Shown piece by piece: positions 19,488-29,936 of a DNA stretch of 64,000 nt. The position numbers and the translations under genes were made by a program. The stretch lies in NCBI GenBank assembly GCA_964019425.1, contig OZ025822.1, positions 372,001-436,000 of the forward strand, given 5' to 3'. The stretch comes from Flectonema sp. DT1601 (taxonomy: Eukaryota > Euglenozoa > Diplonemea > Diplonemida > Diplonemidae). The notes under the pieces were generated by a model. The model ran no database searches and was not told the origin of the DNA. It saw only the letters and a program-made list of their open reading frames with translations. Every line of letters begins with the position of its first letter. Positions within the stretch are counted from its first letter, which is position 1.

Positions 19488-20561
19488 ATGAATAGGAATA
19501 GGAAAGACACCGGCGGTGGTAAGGTCGCTCAGAAACTTCGGATATTGGCTGAGAAGTCTTGGATGATATCAACTCATAGCCATTCATTATATTTAACAAG
19601 AATGAATAACCTTCAAGTTAGAGATAAAAAAGGTGAAATTAGATATACGTTTGACGGGACTGGAGCGTTCTGTTGTCGGACCTGTTTAAAACTTGGATAC
19701 AGTGAAGCTCATCACTGTAGACAATGCTCTCCTACTTATGATGTTTGTGTGAAGTGTTTTATGGAACAAAAAGCGAAAGATATCGGAACTGATAACGAAG
19801 CTGTAGATCAAATACCCCAACAGAGTAAACGAAAACAAAGTTGTGTCGTAAAGCGACTCGATGACGATATCGACGACTATTCAAGTGAAGGTTTGTCTTC
19901 TGAGGAAATGACAACCGATTCTATCTTATCGTCAGCAGAATGCGGCGACTTCACTAATCTTTTAGCACTTCTATTCCCATCACAAAACACTGTTGACTTA
20001 ACAGCAGAAGCGCAGGGACAAACTCCAATTTCTATAAACTACGCATCTGTTGATCCTCTCACTGGTAAATCACTTCTTCATCACGCAGCTGGTCATGGTA
20101 ATGGAAAAGTTGTACTCGGATTGCTAATGAGAATTACAAAAGACCAATGCAATGTTCGAGATAACAATGGTCTTACTCCCCTAATGATATCATCAATGAA
20201 AGGAAGTACAGAAGTAGTTGATGAACTGTTGTACGGAAGCGTCACTACTGACAGTAGATGTGATTTAGGATACACTGCATTGATGTTAGCAGCTTGTTAT
20301 GGTTGGCCAGATATCGTAAGCAGATTAATATTCTCTGGTGCTGATGTTAATGCGCAGTCTCATAAAGGTCGAACAGCTTTGGCGATGGCATCTCTAAATG
20401 GCAATTGGAATTGTGTTCATCGACTTAACCAATGCAAACATCTTTATAAAGGTTTAAAAGACTCTGAAGGATACACTCCGCTGTTATTAGCTGCTGCCAG
20501 AAATCATCAAAACGTCGTCGAGTTATTCAGTGATCAGGAACGATCAATTTTGAAATGGTGA
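19488..20561 (+). CDS. Ankyrin-repeat protein with N-terminal zinc finger
   Basis: The first in-frame ATG is at 19488, giving 357 residues. Residues about 55-90 contain FCCRTC...HHCRQC...DVCVKC, spaced like a ZZ-type or related treble-clef finger (C-x2-C...C-x2-C...C-x2-C). A Ser/Asp/Glu-rich linker follows. Five or so ankyrin repeats then run to the end (LLHHAAGHGNGKVV, TPLMISSMKGSTEVV, TALMLAACYGWPDIV, TALAMASLNGNW, TPLLLAAARNHQNVV). It is probably a cytoplasmic protein-protein adaptor. The stop is only 142 bases from the next gene's start, one of the tightest spacings here, yet an acceptor still sits between them. Confidence 0.85.
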   Translation: MNRNRKDTGGGKVAQKLRILAEKSWMISTHSHSLYLTRMNNLQVRDKKGEIRYTFDGTGAFCCRTCLKLGYSEAHHCRQCSPTYDVCVKCFMEQKAKDIGTDNEAVDQIPQQSKRKQSCVVKRLDDDIDDYSSEGLSSEEMTTDSILSSAECGDFTNLLALLFPSQNTVDLTAEAQGQTPISINYASVDPLTGKSLLHHAAGHGNGKVVLGLLMRITKDQCNVRDNNGLTPLMISSMKGSTEVVDELLYGSVTTDSRCDLGYTALMLAACYGWPDIVSRLIFSGADVNAQSHKGRTALAMASLNGNWNCVHRLNQCKHLYKGLKDSEGYTPLLLAAARNHQNVVELFSDQERSILKW

Positions 20562-20703
20562 AATTATTTTTTTTTAAAAAATGTTTTTCTTTTATAATAT
20601 TTACACACTTTGTTACGTCTCCTGTTTTGTTTATTCATCGTCTGTGTGTGTGTGTTGTGTAACTTCACTTTTTTTTTTCTTGTTACCCAGGTATAGAATA
20701 ACA

Positions 20704-22335
20704 ATGTTTCTAGCAGTACTTCTGTGTGGTGTTGTTGCATCTCTCCCTTCAGGGTTTTATGTTATTGATCCAAGTGAGTATTCATCAAATTTAAGAAGTG
20801 ACTACAATTGGGGATTACAAAACGTTCCATTTATCGATCTTCCAAAAGGAGTTGGATATGATGACATTATTACGTCGTACTACTACAGGTGGAGGAGTTA
20901 TAAAACGCATATTAACTTAACACCAGAAGGGTTTTATGTTATTACGGAGTTCGGACCTCCTGTTCCTTGGGCTGGAAAATACAACACGATTCCAGCAGCT
21001 GCTGGTCATCATATTATGGAAGGAAGATGGATTCATAACCAGCAGTATGTTGATGATTATATTAGATTTTGGTTTCTTTGGGGAGGTGATCCTAGAAAGT
21101 ATACTTCGTGGATAACACATGCGGCGTATGAGCGATTCAAGCTGACGAATAACAAAACGCTGTTTCATAACTTAACAAAGCCTCTGTCTGATAATGTTCT
21201 TGGTTGGGAACGTGAACATTTCTCTTCATACGGAGGTCGCAATTGCTTTTGGCAAAATGATGGTGCGGATGCAATGGAAGTATCTATCAGTGGATCTGGT
21301 TGTCGTCCAACAATCAATTCAGTTATCGCTAAGGAAGCTGAAGCAACGATCGCAATAGCGAATCTCATGAATGAAACATCTGATATTCCCATTCAGAACT
21401 TGACTACAATTCGATCACATGCGATCAACGCTGTTCTAAATCAACAGTGGAATCCTTCAATCCAGTCATTTGCTGTAATGCCAATGGGATCCCCATCACT
21501 AGAAAACACCGCTAGTAGTGATCCGGAATTAACATGTCCTGGAAATGGAACTGCTGCATGGAAATTAAACGAAACAGTCTCGGTTAGAGAATTGTTAGGT
21601 TTCGTACCATTTTACTTTTCAATTCCGATATCACCATCCCCAAGAGACTCTGACTACAAGGCAATGTGGAGACAATTATTCAACGAAAATGGGTTTGCTT
21701 CTCTATACGGACCTAGAACAGCAGAACTACGACACCCATGTTATAATTATTCTTGGTCACACAGGGACTGTTGGAATGGACCAACGTGGCCGTATGAGAC
21801 TGCAAGACTGCTTACAGCTGCTGGTACCATGGTCCGTAATTATAAATCAGTTGAAGCATTAAATAAGACAGAATACAATAATTTATTAAAGCAATATGCA
21901 ATGATTCATGTCAATACGTATGCGGTTAACGATACTGCTCATCCTTTAGGTTCAGGTCATGTGTTTGAATTGGTGCATCCCGACATGGGATACTGGATTG
22001 ATCGTGATGGTCTTTATAAGTACAATGCAAGCATCAAAGACGTTGGTGATGACTACAATCATTCGACGTTTGTTGATATTATTATTTCTGGTCTTTTTGG
22101 AATTCTTCCACAGCTATCAGGAGTGGTCATCGATCCACTTTTTCAAAATAATAATTTGTCATACTTTGCTATCGATCACGTGTTGTGTAAAGGAAAAATA
22201 ATTTCGATTTTGTTTGATCGAAGTGGAGATCGGTACAATAAAGGAAAGGGATTTATTGTTTTCGTTAACGGACAAGTGGTATCACACACCACTGATGTGA
22301 CGAGAGTCGTCCTTCCGGAGACTGACTTTGAATAG
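20704..22335 (+). CDS. Secreted GH63/MGH1-like glycoside hydrolase
   Basis: From the ATG at 20704 the protein has 543 residues and a clean signal peptide (MFLAVLLCGVVASLPSG). The preceding TTGTTACCCAG acceptor ends at 20690, so the longer in-frame start at 20581 is rejected. The (alpha/alpha)6-type body carries WRSYKTHI, WGGDPRKYTSWI, FWQNDGADAMEVSISG and WNGPTWPYETARL, signatures of the GH63 / mannosylglycerate-hydrolase-like (MGH1) clade, whose members trim glucose or mannose-containing glycans. The Asp in NDGADAME and an acidic residue in the C-terminal FELVHPDMGYWIDRDG region are candidate catalytic acids. Many N-x-S/T sites fit passage through the ER. A digestive or lysosomal role is likely, and the substrate is uncertain. 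Confidence 0.82.
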   Translation: MFLAVLLCGVVASLPSGFYVIDPSEYSSNLRSDYNWGLQNVPFIDLPKGVGYDDIITSYYYRWRSYKTHINLTPEGFYVITEFGPPVPWAGKYNTIPAAAGHHIMEGRWIHNQQYVDDYIRFWFLWGGDPRKYTSWITHAAYERFKLTNNKTLFHNLTKPLSDNVLGWEREHFSSYGGRNCFWQNDGADAMEVSISGSGCRPTINSVIAKEAEATIAIANLMNETSDIPIQNLTTIRSHAINAVLNQQWNPSIQSFAVMPMGSPSLENTASSDPELTCPGNGTAAWKLNETVSVRELLGFVPFYFSIPISPSPRDSDYKAMWRQLFNENGFASLYGPRTAELRHPCYNYSWSHRDCWNGPTWPYETARLLTAAGTMVRNYKSVEALNKTEYNNLLKQYAMIHVNTYAVNDTAHPLGSGHVFELVHPDMGYWIDRDGLYKYNASIKDVGDDYNHSTFVDIIISGLFGILPQLSGVVIDPLFQNNNLSYFAIDHVLCKGKIISILFDRSGDRYNKGKGFIVFVNGQVVSHTTDVTRVVLPETDFE

Positions 22336-22569
22336 ATTATTTGTGTTATTATTCTATCCACTTTTTTAATTTATTATTTAAATAAAAAAATAAGGGGGGT
22401 TCTTACTCTCAGATAAAGGAGAAAATTACTTTTTATGCTTCCGATATTACATTTTTTTTTGTTTTTTTGTACCTGTCCAAACAAAAAGATTCTATTTAAG
22501 CTTTTCGCTATCTGACTTATAAACTGGTGATGAAGACCCCTTAGAAGAGGGACAAGTAGTATAAGATTA

Positions 22570-22597
22570 AGGTTCCTGAAACTACGTATTCCACAAG
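22570..22597. repeat. Short shared motif, copy 2
   Basis: GGTTCCTGAAACTACGTATT followed by CCACAAG matches the copy at 16432-16459. A ctggtgatgaagacc string lies about 45 bases upstream, so a box C/D-like RNA is conceivable, but I cannot define its terminal stem. Confidence 0.4.
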
Positions 22598-23120
22598 AAC
22601 CAATTGTGTTTTTTGTTGACTTTTCCATTTTTTTTAAATTCATGGGAGCATAGATTGAAATTTTACTACAAACTTGGGAAGCTTTTCCCCTTTATTTTTT
22701 TTCTCACTAGGCTACTTAACGTTACGTTTGGTTCTTTGAAAATGGAATCGAAAAAAACTGGAATGGGCAGATGCACAAGTTCCAAAGCAGAAATAATGAT
22801 TTTTATTTTTTATATTAGCTTTTTATTTAGTTGACATAATATTATGTTACAAACGAAATTCACGAACGTTCAGGTTTTTTTTTTTTTTTTTTTTTGTTTG
22901 TGAATACTTTATAAAGCTAAATATTAACTGACGTTAAACAATTTTAGCCCCCCTGAAAACTTTTCCCTTTCCCGTTATGATTGTATTTGTTTTTTTTTTT
23001 AAAATTTATTTTATTTAATTTTTTGATAACTCCTCCACCAATATAGCTGAAATACTATCCAGGTGGAAGTATTGACTTTGTGGTTCTCTGTGTCGAAAAA
23101 CTTAAAAAAAAAAAAAGAAT

Positions 23121-23240
23121 AATCCTCACAGGGGATAAGTTCAATCTTCTATGGACGTATTTGAGATCTCTGAGGGGCTACCTGTTTCTCATTCAACTGG
23201 TACTCATCAGAATGTTGGACTCGCTAACCAACAAACGTTA
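23121..23240. repeat. Dispersed repeat family D, copy 1
   Basis: The segment starts AATCCTCACAGGGGATAAGT and ends TGTTGGACTCGCTAACCAAC. The same two ends, about 120 bases apart, occur at 29370-29490 (GATCCTCTCAGGGATTAGG ... TGTCGGACTCGCTAACTAAC). The middle is diverged. Confidence 0.5.
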
Positions 23241-23283
23241 CACGAGTATAACTCACACTCTAACCAGCGTTAACACTAACGTT

Positions 23284-23320
<37 letters not shown>

Positions 23321-23629
23321 TGTGTGAAAAAAAAAGAAAAAAAAGATCTCAAATCATATAGCTAAATACTAACTAACGTTACACGACGGCATTTGTAATT
23401 TCTTTTGTTACAAAAGTGTTGGGGTGTTCTATTCTTTATTTTTTTGTAGTGGTCGTTCTTAGTAAGAGTCATCTCCCTTCCTCAGGTGTTTTAAACTGAT
23501 GAGAGCCATGAAATAATAGTAACATTAGTATCGACCACAAAGGGTTCCTCGGTTACTGTAGTTCTTCGTGAGTATCTTTTTTTACTTCCCCAAGTGTGAA
23601 GTGGATTTGATGATTCAAAAAAAAAGAAA

Positions 23630-26389
23630 ATGTCAGAACTTTTACAACTGACTCCTCCATGTCGGAGAGTTGGACCTTTTCGACAACCATTTAAACAAAT
23701 CTCATCAAAGATTATTGATAGGCCAGCTACTGCTGCACCAAGAAGAAGCTCACCATATGTAAAACGTAAGAAGACGTTGGATAAGACGAGAGCGAGTACC
23801 GCGATGGGTGTGAGACCAAAATTCAGCGTACCTGATGACCTTTTATCTGAATCAGATTTGACTAATGTCGAACAGATGTGTCACTCACCTCATAATCCGT
23901 TATTGTCTCCGAGGTCTTGTTTGTCTCCAAAAAGTTTTAGTTGTCCTGTTTTCGATGAAGTTGGTGTTGAAAAATTATTAAAAATACTTGGAGACTCCAT
24001 CAGTGTTATCGCTATGCCTCCAAGTGAAGTCCACGACTACATTTTAAGTATTTTCCGTAAGATTGAAGCCAGCAATCCTAATCCGCTTATAAACGAAGCA
24101 TTTTCAACAATTATTTCAGTCATCAGTTTGATTTTTAATAGATTCTCCCTCTCAGAGCAGTCGTTAAAAGTAAAATTCGATCGCGAACTGCATCGTCTAA
24201 AAGAACACAGTCAACATGAGTTGAACTCGATAAGACAATCCAGCACCTCAAGGATCGATAAATTACAAAAAAAGATAAAAATTCTATCCCTCGATGCTCA
24301 CAACAACTGTAAGATAGCTGATCAAGAAGCACAAAGATCAAAAGACCAGGGGAGGGAGTTCAAAGAAAGATACATAGAATGGGATAATAGCTGGAGGGTC
24401 AAACAATCTGAAATCAAACACCTCCAAAGCACCGTTGACAACCTGAGAAATCTAATATCGAGTACTGAAGTAAGATTATCAACCATTACCAAAGAGCTTC
24501 ATTTTCGTGATAAGGAATTAACTGAGGCGTTGTCGTCTATTAACACACTCCAAGAATCAAACAGCTGCCTTGAAAAAAGATGTTCTCAACTGATACAAGA
24601 AGCGACTCTTCTCAGTGATGAAAACAATTTATTAACAACGCAGATAAACAATGTGCAGAATCGTAGAATGCATGCAAAATCAACACCGATTCAAGAACAA
24701 TCAAATAATTCAAAAGTTTCAAAGAGTAAATTAACAGCCATAGCCAATGCCGTGATAATACCCCGACCGGGATTCGAACCTGCGAAGCAATTTCCGTTGA
24801 CGGATGCCAATGCGAATGAAGTACTTGCGATGGTCGCAAAAGTTGTGACAGAGCTTCGCACTGAGCTTCAGCAGTGTGAGGAAACTGTCTCGACTTTGTC
24901 AAACTTACATGAATTAAAGTTTACTGTTTCATTACCTTCTCACTTGACACCGTTGGGTTCAGCTGTTATTCCACTCGGACGAGAGACGGATTTATTTGTT
25001 CCTCCACCTCTGAGGGTTAGACAGCAACCAGTAGTTCCAATCTTACTTATGAACATTAAACATCTCCATGAGATCCTGAGAGAAATATTTACTAAAATAT
25101 TCAATTCGCAAACTACTCCTCCAATAAAGTCTGATGTTGTGTTATTCACGAAACATCTAAACGTGTTTTTGAAAGAGAGATTTGGAGGTGATTACGCAAC
25201 TGAGATGGCGTATTCATTATTAGAATGCTGTTTGAGATTACCTGATGATCCGCTTTCTCAATTATACGTAATGATGATGAATAGGAGAATGAGTGGATGG
25301 ATATTATGTGAAGTTGAGAGGGGGGTGTACAAACTTTTAAACGAAGTAGATCGAAGATCAACTCAACGAGATCGCTCTGGTAGACTAACACTACCGATTA
25401 GCAGATGGTCTCCTCTTGTTGAAGAAACTTTATTTTGGGCATCATACGATCAACGTGTTCGTATTAAATACCATGGTCTTCCGAGACCCGGTTCATCCGC
25501 CCAACAAAACATCGACGGAACAGTTTTATACTCAATTTCTGAAATGGGTGAATCCACCTGCGTATCTGCGATTCGATCAGCCGTCATTGAGAGAATCTTT
25601 TCTTTTAGAAACTGTTTGGAAATTGAGATCGCTTCGCATTCTAAAAAGTCATTTGCGTCGGGAGATCAACAGTCTCAACCTTATTATATAACGGAAGCAC
25701 AATTGACATCTGCGGTGTTTAGCGCTTTTAAGAAGTGTGAATGTAGAGAACACTTTAAATTATCTGTCGATGAGATTAGAGTCATTGCAATGGACTTTTC
25801 ACAAAAAATATTATCAATAGTTGAGCAGAATCATTGTTATTATAAAAAAGAAAGTTTAAAATCGACTGATGACGTTCATCAGCAATGGCAGTTTGGTTAT
25901 CACAACTCCGATTCAGAATTCATCATTCCGACCATCCCCGAAATAATTGAAGATACAGAGCTTGATGAATTCTCATTAGAAAGACTTGCAGCTAGGAGGG
26001 ATTCTCTTCCTAACCTGTCTTCGGTGTTATTTAAAAAACAAAATGGCACAGTTCCTCCTCGTGCGACTAATCTACGATTATTCACATGCCACATGCTATC
26101 TGATAAAGAGTTGCATAAGAAGATTTCAGAGTTGGCGATTGAACCTGAATCAAACTTACTGCCAGCATCGCCATCAACTTTACCCAAAACAACGAGTACT
26201 CGAAATAAGCCAACCACAGTGGGCGCGTCTAATAAAAGATTTCAGACTCTCGGAAAAGCAGTAGTCGCTCTTAAATTTGCAACTGCTACCGCAGGCTCAA
26301 AGCTGCCAACTCAACACGATACACATTTTATTATTATTGCCTCTCGTTGTTTACCAGTAGTTGGTTTATTAGAGGGTGCGGCATTGTAG
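23630..26389 (+). CDS. Large coiled-coil protein with a conserved helical module (unrecognised)
   Basis: The protein has 919 residues. Residues 1-100 are basic and Ser/Pro-rich. Residues about 175-360 form a long coiled coil. Residues about 455-570 form an ordered helical region (LLMNIKHLHEILREIF...LNVFLKERFGG...MAYSLLECCLRL...LYVMMMNRRMSGWILCEVE). Residues about 590-760 look like a second folded region with calmodulin- or EF-hand-array-like helices but without intact EF loops. The tail is Ser/Thr/Lys-rich. The combination recalls large ciliary or basal-body proteins of flagellates, which is inference only. I cannot name a family. An inverted tRNA-like string inside it (24771) is coincidental. 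Confidence 0.75.
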   Translation: MSELLQLTPPCRRVGPFRQPFKQISSKIIDRPATAAPRRSSPYVKRKKTLDKTRASTAMGVRPKFSVPDDLLSESDLTNVEQMCHSPHNPLLSPRSCLSPKSFSCPVFDEVGVEKLLKILGDSISVIAMPPSEVHDYILSIFRKIEASNPNPLINEAFSTIISVISLIFNRFSLSEQSLKVKFDRELHRLKEHSQHELNSIRQSSTSRIDKLQKKIKILSLDAHNNCKIADQEAQRSKDQGREFKERYIEWDNSWRVKQSEIKHLQSTVDNLRNLISSTEVRLSTITKELHFRDKELTEALSSINTLQESNSCLEKRCSQLIQEATLLSDENNLLTTQINNVQNRRMHAKSTPIQEQSNNSKVSKSKLTAIANAVIIPRPGFEPAKQFPLTDANANEVLAMVAKVVTELRTELQQCEETVSTLSNLHELKFTVSLPSHLTPLGSAVIPLGRETDLFVPPPLRVRQQPVVPILLMNIKHLHEILREIFTKIFNSQTTPPIKSDVVLFTKHLNVFLKERFGGDYATEMAYSLLECCLRLPDDPLSQLYVMMMNRRMSGWILCEVERGVYKLLNEVDRRSTQRDRSGRLTLPISRWSPLVEETLFWASYDQRVRIKYHGLPRPGSSAQQNIDGTVLYSISEMGESTCVSAIRSAVIERIFSFRNCLEIEIASHSKKSFASGDQQSQPYYITEAQLTSAVFSAFKKCECREHFKLSVDEIRVIAMDFSQKILSIVEQNHCYYKKESLKSTDDVHQQWQFGYHNSDSEFIIPTIPEIIEDTELDEFSLERLAARRDSLPNLSSVLFKKQNGTVPPRATNLRLFTCHMLSDKELHKKISELAIEPESNLLPASPSTLPKTTSTRNKPTTVGASNKRFQTLGKAVVALKFATATAGSKLPTQHDTHFIIIASRCLPVVGLLEGAAL

Positions 26390-26559
26390 TTTTTTTTTTA
26401 TGTTATTATATTTCTTATTTTTTTTACGTTAAACTATTTGTCATTTTGTTATTTACACAAAGTCGATCTCTTTTTGTCTGTTTGAGGAACTCTTTTGTTT
26501 TGTCAAAAAAAAAAAAAAAATTTCAAAATTCAGAAAAATAATACAAAACACAAACGAAC

Positions 26560-27924
26560 ATGTCCAGATTACTAACAGTAACGTCGCTTGCTGCTACTGC
26601 TCTTGCGGGATCGACGACACCTGAACAGATTAGGATCGCATTACAAGGAGCTGATGGTCAAGGCAATCCAACTGGTATGAATGTTGGATGGTACACAAAA
26701 CACGAAGCTGACCACGTAGTAAAGTATGGAACTAACTCTGGATCACTCACCATGACTGCTACAGGATCAGCGAGACAGTACTACAGACACCATGGATACC
26801 ACCATTATGTTGATCTACCTAACTTGACTCCAAACACAAAATATTTTTATCAGATTAACGGTGATAATGAAGTCAGATCATTCAAATCGGCTCCAACTGG
26901 AACTGAAGCAACGTTCTCTGTTTCAGTATTTGGTGACATGGGATGGTTGGGTTCAAAAGAACGTCCGGTAATTGTTGATGCTGGTGGTCTGAAGAAGAAT
27001 TGGTCAGCGGTACCAACCAGACAACAGTTGGAAAAACTTTACAAAAATGATGAAATCGACATGGTTTGGCATTTAGGTGACATCGGATACGCTGATGACG
27101 CATTCGCACACGATGCTGTTGGAGGACTTTATGAAGATTGTTACAATGGATATGTTAATTGGATGCAGAACATCTCTTCAACTGTTCCATACATGGTTAG
27201 TGTTGGTAATCATGAATCAGAGTGTCACTCAGTTGAGTGTGTGACTGATCCTTTTATTGGACTTTCTCTCAGTAATTTCTCAGCCTACAATGCTCGTTGG
27301 AACATGCCTGCAAAGTCATCAGGAGGAGTTGCTAACATGTGGTATTCATGGAATTATGGTCCAATTCACTTTGTTTCCCTAAACACTGAAACCGACTTCC
27401 CAGGAGCTGGTGAGGAACACAGAGGTGATAGTGATATCTTCCCAGCTGGATCATTTGGACGTAAGGGTGAGTACCTCGCTTGGCTTGAGGCTGACTTAAA
27501 GGCAGCTGATGCCGCTCGTAAAGCAGGAAATGGTCGTACCTGGATTGTCGCTGGAGGACACCGTTATCCAGAAAAAGATAATATCAAAGCGAAGGCACTA
27601 TTTGATAAGTACAACGTTGACCTTTATGTTTCAGGACACGCTCATACTTACGCTAGATCATACAAGTCATGTCTGCCTCCAGCGTGTTCTTCTGAGGGAA
27701 GCTCAAACTCTACAACTACCTACTTGTACTGTGGAGGTGCTGGAAATGATGAAACTGATTATCGCATCTGTGGTAAGACTTATCCAGGACCAACTCCAGG
27801 AAACGCCACCTACGCCACTCCAGAGCTCAGCAGTGGAATTCTTCAAGTCGTCAACTCCACAGCATTAGTGTGGAGGCTTTACTCTTCTCTTGATGGTCGT
27901 GTTATTGATGAGATGTGGATTTAG
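26560..27924 (+). CDS. Secreted purple acid phosphatase
   Basis: The protein has 454 residues with a signal peptide (MSRLLTVTSLAATALAG). An N-terminal fibronectin-III-like domain (about 20-110) is followed by a metallophosphoesterase domain. All the expected metal-ligand blocks are there: FGDMG, HLGDIGYADD, VGNHE, GGHRYPE and VSGHAHTYARS. The pattern is that of the large plant/animal-type enzymes that hydrolyse phosphomonoesters at acid pH with an Fe-M centre and the tyrosine charge-transfer ligand (GYADD). It probably works in lysosomes, digestive vacuoles or outside the cell. The acceptor AAATTCAG ends at 26533, 26 bases before the ATG. The preceding stop is only 170 bases away. Confidence 0.94.
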   Translation: MSRLLTVTSLAATALAGSTTPEQIRIALQGADGQGNPTGMNVGWYTKHEADHVVKYGTNSGSLTMTATGSARQYYRHHGYHHYVDLPNLTPNTKYFYQINGDNEVRSFKSAPTGTEATFSVSVFGDMGWLGSKERPVIVDAGGLKKNWSAVPTRQQLEKLYKNDEIDMVWHLGDIGYADDAFAHDAVGGLYEDCYNGYVNWMQNISSTVPYMVSVGNHESECHSVECVTDPFIGLSLSNFSAYNARWNMPAKSSGGVANMWYSWNYGPIHFVSLNTETDFPGAGEEHRGDSDIFPAGSFGRKGEYLAWLEADLKAADAARKAGNGRTWIVAGGHRYPEKDNIKAKALFDKYNVDLYVSGHAHTYARSYKSCLPPACSSEGSSNSTTTYLYCGGAGNDETDYRICGKTYPGPTPGNATYATPELSSGILQVVNSTALVWRLYSSLDGRVIDEMWI

Positions 27925-28019
27925 GTTTGAAACAAGATTAATTCTCTTCCCATACCCCCCTTTTTTTTTTCGTTTATGGAGAACATGTTCTCTTATGGGC
28001 AAAGGGAGAATCGCAGTTA

Positions 28020-28053
<34 letters not shown>

Positions 28054-29369
28054 GTCCTTTCTCCGGGTGGTCCATTTCTTGTGACGGTTTATTATTTTCT
28101 TTTCTTTTTTTTGCCTGCGAACAAAGTCTCTTTTTCCCTGGTAGAGATTTCTTCTTTATCGTGTGTTGATTAATGTCCGAACAAAAAAAAAAAAAAACTA
28201 AAAAATAAATAATACAATGCTTAGGCAGCGGTGGCTGATACGACCTTTTCTGTATTTTGAGTCTTCTTTTAAAAAAAAAAAAAAAAAATTCCTCTGTTCT
28301 AATTTTTACTGTTTTCTTGAACGACAAATAGTTACTACATTAAGTTGTAAATTTCATTGTTGTTTCCTCTGTGTGTCGTGATTTTTCTTTTTATAGCGTA
28401 CTTCTTTATCCGAAGGGAAAAAAAACAAAAAAAACAAAAAAAAAAAATAAAAAAATATTCATCGTACCCTTGTAATACGTTTTTTAAAAGAAAAAAGTAG
28501 AAGGATTCGAACAAAACTATCTTTTTTTTTTTTTTTTTTTTCAAAAAAAGAACCCCGCCCTTAGCTTATAAGCGGTTTACTGCTGTTTTTCTGTTTTTTT
28601 TTATTTTTATTTTTATCTTTTTTTTGCTTCTAACACAAAACTACGAACTGACAGGATAGCTGAATGTAATAGCAATCACTATGTGTTTTTTTTTCGATTT
28701 GTGTTGTCGCAAAGGAGTCCGTGTGAGGTACCCATCTTTCTCTCCAATCTACTGAATAAAAATGATCAAAATGAATTATATTATATAAATCGCCTTTATT
28801 TTCTTTTATTTTCTTTCTTTCTTTGGTGTAATGATACTTGCTTGGTACTTCCAGTGTGATCGCCAATTTTTTTTTTAAATAAAAAAAAAAAAAAACACAC
28901 AACAATTAACAACAACAACAACAACAAAACCCGCAAAAGGTTTCCCTGTTTTTCTTGGATTCCGTTGGTGTTTTTTATTTATTTTTATTTATTAATTTAT
29001 TAATACTAATATTGTTCCATTACCACATTGGGTTTCATGCTTTTGATCGTTTTTGTTTTCTTCTGACTTATGAACTCTCTTTAAGAGAGAACGGTTAGTA
29101 ACAAAAGAACTATTCAGCAGCGTATCTGTGCGGCGAGTTAAAGAAGGGTAGTCGGCTAGTCGCTTTTATCTGTCCTCTTTTTTTCCCTTAAAAAGACTTT
29201 TTTTATTCCCTTTTTTTCCTCCCCACACGGCTGTTTCATGGCAGTTTGATTTATCTTCAAAAAAAACGCCTCTTTTTTTTTTTTTTTTTTTCCCGCTCCC
29301 CTTGCTTACTGTTTCTCTTTTTTTTTTTTTTTTTTTTTAGTCAAGTGAATACCTATCGTCACTCAGAGT

Positions 29370-29490
29370 GATCCTCTCAGGGATTAGGTTCGACATAATG
29401 TCGTAGTATTGGGGACTCAACCGTTCCACCCTGTCGTGTCAATCTAACCGGAACTCGATTGTATGTCGGACTCGCTAACTAACTAACTCA
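29370..29490. repeat. Dispersed repeat family D, copy 2
   Basis: This copy pairs with that at 23121-23240: it starts GATCCTCTCAGGGATTAGG and ends TGTCGGACTCGCTAACTAAC. It contains a CGACAT/ATGTCG hairpin and GTAGTATTGGGGACT. A partial third copy with GTATTGGGGACT and TGTCGGACT lies 400 bases downstream. Confidence 0.5.
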
Positions 29491-29796
29491 GACTGTCTGC
29501 TATAACTATTATTTTCTATTGTTTCTTTAATTGTTTTATTGCGTAGGTGATGCTGGTACGTGTGCCTGCTACGTGTAGCTTGTGATTGAGAATTGCTATT
29601 GCGCTCCTCCTTTCTTTCTCCAGCTGTGGGTGCAATAATTACAATATTAGTGACGCTGTTCCTTTACTTTGAGTGTTTTTTTTTTTTTTTCATTCCCCGT
29701 TCTTATTTAAAAAACAAAAAAACAAAAAACAAAAATGGGAGATTAATTATCCCAAAATAAATAAGAGAACCCGAGAAATACAAATCAAAACTTCCG

Positions 29797-29835
29797 CAGT
29801 ATTGGGGACTGCTGTCGGACTTACTAATGTAGCAA
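29797..29835. repeat. Dispersed repeat family D, partial copy 3
   Basis: AGTATTGGGGACT and TGTCGGACTTACTAA repeat two blocks of the copy at 29370-29490 with most of the sequence between them missing. Confidence 0.4.
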
Positions 29836-29865
29836 CCCTAAACTTGTGTTTTTTATTTTATTAAA

Positions 29866-29900
<35 letters not shown>

Positions 29901-29936
29901 AACTTTTTGCAACAGATAACAAAACAACAGCAAACG

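Larger units (their letters stand above)
22336..23629. other. Spacer with short repeats
   Basis: No gene is evident. The spacer carries the shared motif at 22570-22597, a family-D repeat at 23121-23240, and paired TAACTGACGTTAAAC-like and TAACTAACGTTACAC-like strings near 22925 and 23372, each downstream of a T run of more than 20 bases. These may mark a duplicated segment. The next gene has a CCCCAAG acceptor-like end at 23594. Confidence 0.55.
27925..29936. other. Two-kilobase spacer, mostly homopolymers and short repeats
   Basis: Minus-strand open frames here (27974-28905) are Lys/Phe low complexity from homopolymer runs and are not called. An ACA microsatellite lies at 28905-28926. Family-D repeat copies are at 29370-29490 and 29797-29835. 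T runs of more than 15 bases occur near 28521, 29273, 29319 and 29679. An acceptor-like GCAACAG ends at 29915. Confidence 0.6.

Noticed and set aside
23365-23395. AACTAACGTTACAC resembling the start of a kinetoplastid spliced leader
   Set aside because: The rest of a leader (the ACAGTTTCTGTAC-type core, donor site and Sm site) is missing, and similar AACGTTA strings nearby are part of a local repeat.
24755-24800. tRNA-like string (minus-strand GGTTCGAATCCCGG) inside a coding region
   Set aside because: The T-stem has two mismatches, no acceptor, D or anticodon arm can be found within tRNA length, and the bases fit the protein reading frame.
27974-28905. Minus-strand open frames rich in Lys and Phe
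   Set aside because: Generated by poly-A and poly-T tracts; no conserved pattern.
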